Below, one piece after another: positions 16,296-19,084 of a stretch of 19,084 nucleotides of DNA. The DNA comes from Bacteroidales bacterium (GTDB lineage Bacteria; Bacteroidota; Bacteroidia; Bacteroidales; UBA7960), in assembly GCA_007132825.1 (NCBI GenBank), contig SLNX01000060.1, positions 1 to 19,084 of the forward strand, in the 5' to 3' direction. The position numbers and the translations under genes are program-made. How positions within the stretch are numbered: the first letter of the stretch is position 1; each line of letters opens with the position of its first letter. Under the pieces are notes generated by a model that was not told where the DNA came from, did no database searches, and saw nothing but the letters and a program-made list of their open reading frames with translations.

Positions 16296-16865
16296 CTACA
16301 GGGGGTTTGTAAGGTCGAAATCTGCCTGAAAAACGATGACACCATCATACAGCAGGCGATATGAGAAATTGGTCATTTCCTCATCCAGGATGACGTGCCA
16401 GACACGGCCAAAGTGACCTTCCAGCAACTCCCTTGAATACTCATCTTTGGGAAAATGTTGTGCGAAGGCTGTGCCGTTTCCATCTGCATAGCCACCGTAA
16501 AGGGTCTGATCATGTGGTGTGCCATCAGGATAGCTGTGATCATGCCTGAAACGGAGCCTGCCATCTTCATTGAAAAACATCCAGGTGCGTGATGTGTCAT
16601 CAGACAAATGGAAAGGGATGTGAACCCTGTCCCTTTCACAAACGGTAACGTGCATCACAAAATCGAGGTGCGCCCAGCTTTCGCGTCCCTCCTGCATATA
16701 GGTCTCTTCTCCACGAAATGACTGTCCGCAAAGGCTTGCCAGATTGTCAAGAAACGCCTGCTCTTCTGGCAGCAGCTCATTTACTTGCTCCGCCTGCCGG
16801 GGTGCTTGTCCGCAAGAGGCAATAATAATTGTGATAAGGATGATCAGGTAATTTTTCTTTTTCAT
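16296..16865 (-). CDS. Putative lipoprotein of unknown function
   Basis: This 189-aa protein has a clear lipoprotein signal: KKK, then a hydrophobic stretch, then the lipobox IASC with lipidation at C18. The mature part begins with a charged linker and FLDNLASLCGQSFRGEE. It contains WAHLDFVMHV, RVHIPFHLSDDTSRTW, RFRHDHSYPDGT, LYGGYADGNGTA and a C-terminal FQADFDLTNPL. It looks like a compact beta-rich domain with conserved His/Asp residues, similar to hypothetical proteins I have seen in Bacteroidota and Proteobacteria with a matching 'HDH..DG' and 'YGG' pattern. No enzymatic function is known to me. It has its own promoter (16892-16921). It converges on the GH13 gene with only 2 bp between stop codons, so no dedicated terminator fits there. 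Confidence 0.85.
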   Translation of the reverse strand: MKKKNYLIILITIIIASCGQAPRQAEQVNELLPEEQAFLDNLASLCGQSFRGEETYMQEGRESWAHLDFVMHVTVCERDRVHIPFHLSDDTSRTWMFFNEDGRLRFRHDHSYPDGTPHDQTLYGGYADGNGTAFAQHFPKDEYSRELLEGHFGRVWHVILDEEMTNFSYRLLYDGVIVFQADFDLTNPL

Positions 16866-16891
16866 GATGGTGGATTTAGATTGTCTGACTG

Positions 16892-16921
16892 CGAAAATAC
16901 ATTTTTTTTTGAAAAAGCAAA
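16892..16921 (-). promoter_or_regulatory. Bacteroidetes-type promoter of the lipoprotein gene
   Basis: On the minus strand TTTG (plus 16918-16921) is followed after 18 nt by TATTTTCG (plus 16892-16899). This agrees with the Bacteroidetes TTTG / TAnnTTTG promoter except for one base in the -7 box. Initiation would fall near 16885, about 20 nt before the start codon at 16865. The spacer contains a T/A run (16902-16916). Confidence 0.55.
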
Positions 16922-16952
16922 TATGTCATACGGATATTGAGGGTTAGGTTAA

Positions 16953-17028
16953 GATTGAGATTGAGATTGAGGTTAAGGGGTTGAGAAGTTGAGAAGTTGA
17001 GAGGTTGAGAGGTTGAGAGGTTGAGAGT
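16953..17028. repeat. Short tandem repeats (GATTGA x3, then TTGAGARG x6)
   Basis: Three copies of GATTGA occupy 16953-16970. After GGTTAAGGGG come six 8-bp copies of TTGAGARG at 16981-17028: two TTGAGAAG, three TTGAGAGG and a last copy ending in T. The run is followed by TTTAGGGTTTAGG. The G-rich strand is on the plus strand throughout. Such arrays are prone to slippage and may vary in length between strains. Confidence 0.9.
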
Positions 17029-17091
17029 TTAGGGTTTAGGTTCCCAGCCCCCGCGAAAGTTCGGTGGCCAAAATGCGGTAATGACATAACT

Positions 17092-17481
17092 GTTCTTTGT
17101 TTATTGTTCGTTGTTTTTTGACGCCAATGTCTTAAGTGTTACGACCCGAAGGGTCGAATATTAATAGCCATAAGGCAATGTCCCTTATTTTTAACGACCC
17201 CACTTGGGGTCGAATAATACAACAATTGCCTTTGGGTGTTGTTTCTGCCATCTTCGTTGGATGCACTTTTTCTTTGGCATCCATCCAAAGAAAAAGTACC
17301 AAAAAGAAAGATCTCCGCTTCTGATCCATCAAATGCGGCAGCCCCTGAGACGCGCCCCTGGCGCGTCTCGGTCGTGGCATTTGAAAAAGCTTTTTAAACA
17401 AAAACCAGGCACAAAAACAGACCTTAACAATGGTCTTCAGAATAACAATAAACAAAAAACAAAGAACAACAAACAAAGAAC
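17092..17481. repeat. Multi-hairpin repeat element bounded by 29-bp inverted repeats (MITE/REP-like)
   Basis: The left arm (17092-17120, beginning GTTCTTTGTTT) and right arm (17453-17481, ending AACAAAGAAC) are reverse complements at 27 of 29 positions. Between them lie successive palindromes. CGACCC/GGGTCG spans 17142-17156 and ATAAGG/CCTTAT spans 17170-17188. CGACCCC/GGGGTCG spans 17195-17212 and ACAACA/TGTTGT spans 17219-17242. A 13-bp stem with arms 17265-17277 and 17285-17297 follows. The last is a long hairpin (17329-17384) with outer stem TCAAATGC/GCATTTGA and inner stem GAGACGCGCC/GGCGCGTCTC. The first four form two copies of a unit, GACC(C) palindrome + GAATA + second palindrome. It has no coding capacity that looks real. 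A nonautonomous mobile element or REP cluster is the best guess. The arms are low-complexity (C plus A), and no target duplication was found. Confidence 0.6.
17347..17369. repeat. Perfect 10-bp GC-rich hairpin
   Basis: GAGACGCGCC and GGCGCGTCTC pair perfectly around a 3-nt loop (CCT). It is the most stable stem in the intergenic region and is nested in an outer TCAAATGC/GCATTTGA pairing (17329-17336 with 17377-17384). The 3' side is followed by an A-rich stretch and AAAAAGCTTTTT (17384-17395), so it could also stop transcription. Confidence 0.8.
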
Positions 17482-17497
17482 AAAAAACGCTCACCCC

Positions 17498-17529
17498 TGT
17501 AACTTTTGCAACATCCCATCCGTTTTACA
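17498..17529 (+). promoter_or_regulatory. Possible ECF-sigma-type promoter for the DUF2807 genes
   Basis: TGTAAC (17498-17503) is followed after 17 nt by CGTTTTACA (17521-17529). This layout resembles ECF promoters with an AAC-containing -35 and a CGT-starting -10. Initiation would fall about 20 nt before the ATG at 17553. An alternative reading is TAACTTTTG (17500-17508) as an imperfect -7 box of the primary sigma factor, but no TTTG lies upstream at the right distance. Confidence 0.4.
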
Positions 17530-17552
17530 ATCGAACCTTAAAAAACAAAATC

Positions 17553-18296
17553 ATGAAAATTGCGAAAAAAACCCAACGGCCCCTGTTATCAATGATCATT
17601 TTGATAAGCGGTCTTTTTCTATTCTCCTGTACCATCGGAGGGTCCCACGTAATACGCGGAGATGGCAATGTCGTTTCAACCGTACATTCTGTTGATCACT
17701 TTGAAAACATCGACATTACCGGTGTTTTTGATGTGATTCTTGAATACGGAACAGACCCTGTGATTACGCTAAAAACGGATGAGAACCTTCAGGAACTCAT
17801 TTTTATTGAGGTAAGAGGCAATGTCCTGCACGTAGGTCCTACCGAAGATGCCATATACAACCATACGCAGATGGAGTTGCATGTTGTTTACCCTTCATTG
17901 GAGCAAATTCATGTAGGTGGTGCCTGCAAACTAAGGGCAAACAATCCCATTTACGGCGACAGGCTTTCTTTCAGGGTAAGTGGTGCTGCAGACATAGATC
18001 TTGAAGTAAATGTTAATGACTTGCAAACAAGGGTTTCGGGAGCAGGCAACCTGAATTTCTCCGGAACAACCGAAAAGCATAACATCATGTTGTCTGGTGC
18101 CAGCAATCTGCGTGCGGAGGAACTCATAAGCAAAGAAACTCGCATAAGCATGTCGGGCGCAGGGTCGGCACATGTACATGCCTCCGACCGGCTGCAAGCT
18201 TCACTCAGTGGTGTTGGCTCCATAAGATATTACGGCAATCCCATAGATGTAAAAATTGACAAATCGGGTCTGGGTTCGATAAAAGCTGGGGATTGA
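17553..18296 (+). CDS. DUF2807 (head GIN domain) lipoprotein
   Basis: This 247-aa lipoprotein has the lipobox LFSC with lipidation at C26, so it is membrane-anchored on the outside of the inner membrane or in the outer membrane. The mature region starts with the DUF2807 pattern VDHFENIDITGVFDVILEYG and continues as a repetitive beta-structure. Turns recur about every 20 residues: VSGAAD, VSGAGN, LSGASN, MSGAGS, LSGVGS and KSGLGS. This is consistent with a beta-helix-like fold. The family is common in Bacteroidota and is called a putative auto-transporter adhesin; its function is not established. An upstream in-frame start at 17430 would put the signal peptide deep inside the protein and read through the repeat arm, so ATG 17553 is chosen. 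A paralogue follows 81 bp downstream. Confidence 0.88.
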   Translation: MKIAKKTQRPLLSMIILISGLFLFSCTIGGSHVIRGDGNVVSTVHSVDHFENIDITGVFDVILEYGTDPVITLKTDENLQELIFIEVRGNVLHVGPTEDAIYNHTQMELHVVYPSLEQIHVGGACKLRANNPIYGDRLSFRVSGAADIDLEVNVNDLQTRVSGAGNLNFSGTTEKHNIMLSGASNLRAEELISKETRISMSGAGSAHVHASDRLQASLSGVGSIRYYGNPIDVKIDKSGLGSIKAGD

Positions 18297-18377
18297 GAGA
18301 TCAACATATTATAATCAGATAACATGAACAAGAATACTGCAACCAAATAAAACAAGAACTTTTAAATGAATGATGTT

Positions 18378-19084
18378 ATGAAAACTTTGAAAAACATTCA
18401 ACTGTTAATTTTGCCGCTTCTCCTTATGATGGCAATAAACCTGAGCGCTCAAGTAATTACCGATGAAAGAGTTGTTGAACCGTTTACTGGTGTCAGCGTT
18501 GGCAGTGTATTTACAGTATACCTCAGCCAGGGAGACACTCACTCGCTTACCATAAAAGCTCCGGAAGAACACCTGGAGTACATCGAAACGGAGGTTAAGG
18601 AAAACAAATTGCACATCAGCTATACGAGGCGTGCACGCAACCTTAGGGATCTTGAAGCGCACATTACAGCACCGGAGTATATTTATCTCAACGCATCGGG
18701 TGCTACGAATTTTGAAAGCGTTCATACACTTACTTCCGAAACACTTACCCTGAATGTTTCGGGGGCATCAAGCATGAAACTTGATATACAGGCCGTGACC
18801 CTTAATACGACAGTAAGCGGCGCCAGCGGAGTGAACCTTCAGGGCAGTGCAGGCAAGCACAAATTAACAGCAAGCGGTGTTTCCACTGTTCGCGCTTTTG
18901 ACCTTGAGACAACAGACACGGAAGTAAACAGCTCCGGAACATCAAACGTACGGATCACCGTTTTGGAAACCATTAGGGCTAATGCCAGCGGCACCTCCTC
19001 CATCAATGTCAGGGGAAACCCTGCAACCGTCGGATATTCTAAGTCTGGAACAGCAACCATTTCCGGTATCGACAAAACCGGTGC
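18378..19084 (+). CDS. DUF2807 (head GIN domain) secreted protein, 3' end outside window
   Basis: The frame is open to the window edge for 235 complete codons. It begins with a signal-peptidase-I-type signal (MKTLKNIQLLILPLLLMMAI, then NLSA and cleavage before Q25) and no lipobox, unlike its upstream neighbour. The mature part starts VVEPFTGVSVGSVFTVYLSQ, matching the DUF2807 opening. It carries SG turns every 20 or so residues (ASGATN, VSGASS, VSGASG, ASGVST, SSGTSN, ASGTSS, KSGTAT). The end GNPATVGYSKSGTATI aligns with GNPIDVKIDKSGLGSI at the end of the first copy, so few residues are probably missing unless there is an extension. An in-frame ATG at 18366 is an alternative start. Probably co-transcribed with the preceding paralogue. 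Confidence 0.85.
   Translation, partial: MKTLKNIQLLILPLLLMMAINLSAQVITDERVVEPFTGVSVGSVFTVYLSQGDTHSLTIKAPEEHLEYIETEVKENKLHISYTRRARNLRDLEAHITAPEYIYLNASGATNFESVHTLTSETLTLNVSGASSMKLDIQAVTLNTTVSGASGVNLQGSAGKHKLTASGVSTVRAFDLETTDTEVNSSGTSNVRITVLETIRANASGTSSINVRGNPATVGYSKSGTATISGIDKTG

Larger units (their letters stand above)
16866..17552. other. Repeat-rich 687-bp intergenic region
   Basis: The region lies between the divergently oriented lipoprotein gene and the first DUF2807 gene. It holds, in order, the lipoprotein promoter, GATTGA and TTGAGARG tandem repeats, a multi-hairpin element bounded by inverted repeats, and a promoter-like site for the DUF2807 gene. Small ORFs exist but their reading frames simply cross the hairpins, and none resembles a protein I know. 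Confidence 0.8.

Noticed and set aside
17029..17040. TTTAGGG repeats resembling a plant-type telomere sequence
   Set aside because: Only two units, continuous with other simple G/T-rich repeats in a bacterial context.
17384..17395. AAAAAGCTTTTT palindrome as an independent terminator
   Set aside because: The stem is A/T with no loop and sits at the edge of the larger hairpin; it is not convincing alone.
17132..17695. Small ORFs across the multi-hairpin region on both strands (e.g. 17204-17695 +, 17132-17494 -)
   Set aside because: They read through palindromes and A-rich repeats, have K/R-rich low-complexity products, and overlap the DUF2807 start. They are best explained as repeat-derived.
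18324..18350. Eight-codon ORF between the two DUF2807 genes
   Set aside because: Too short, with no supporting signal; no attenuator-type hairpin follows it.

Overview
The window looks like a chromosomal segment from a member of the Bacteroidota, probably Bacteroidales-like. The evidence is the gene families (a DUF2807 'head GIN domain' pair, an adaptor-pump-TolC efflux operon, a two-domain M16 peptidase), the absence of clear Shine-Dalgarno sequences, AT-rich leaders before start codons, and several matches to the Bacteroidetes promoter type (TTTG / TAnnTTTG). No rRNA, tRNA, CRISPR array, integrase or transposase gene was seen.

Layout. 1-224 holds the C-terminal end of a patatin-like phospholipase (+), followed by cysteinyl-tRNA synthetase cysS (294-1775, +). 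Convergent to cysS is a three-gene RND efflux operon on the minus strand, transcribed as periplasmic adaptor (7224-6151), inner-membrane pump (6140-3102) and TolC-type outer-membrane channel (3115-1793). A 308-bp divergent intergenic region separates it from a secreted two-domain M16 zinc peptidase (7533-10454, +), which ends in a strong stem-loop terminator. Then come three tightly spaced membrane-lipid genes (10530-12561, +): a CDP-alcohol phosphatidyltransferase, a CdsA-type phosphatidate cytidylyltransferase and a DGK1/SEC59/phytol-kinase-like enzyme. Together they could form a local route lipid alcohol -> phosphate -> CDP-lipid -> phospholipid. Next is a very large (1213 aa) cytoplasmic GH13 alpha-amylase-family protein with uncharacterised N- and C-terminal regions. 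It converges, with a gap of only 2 bp, on a small lipoprotein gene (16865-16296, -).

16866-17552 is a long non-coding stretch rich in repeats: the lipoprotein promoter, short GATTGA and TTGAGARG tandem repeats, and a roughly 390-bp multi-hairpin element bounded by 29-bp near-perfect inverted repeats. It ends with a possible ECF-sigma-type promoter leading into two tandem DUF2807 genes. The first encodes a lipoprotein and the second a signal-peptidase-I-type secreted protein that runs off the window.

The most interesting items are the composite multi-hairpin element, the unusual GH13 fusion (HExxH motif in its N-terminal region, and Pro in place of the usual His of GH13 region IV), the lipid-gene trio, and the ECF-like promoter before the DUF2807 pair. 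Nothing here can be declared a new system from sequence alone.
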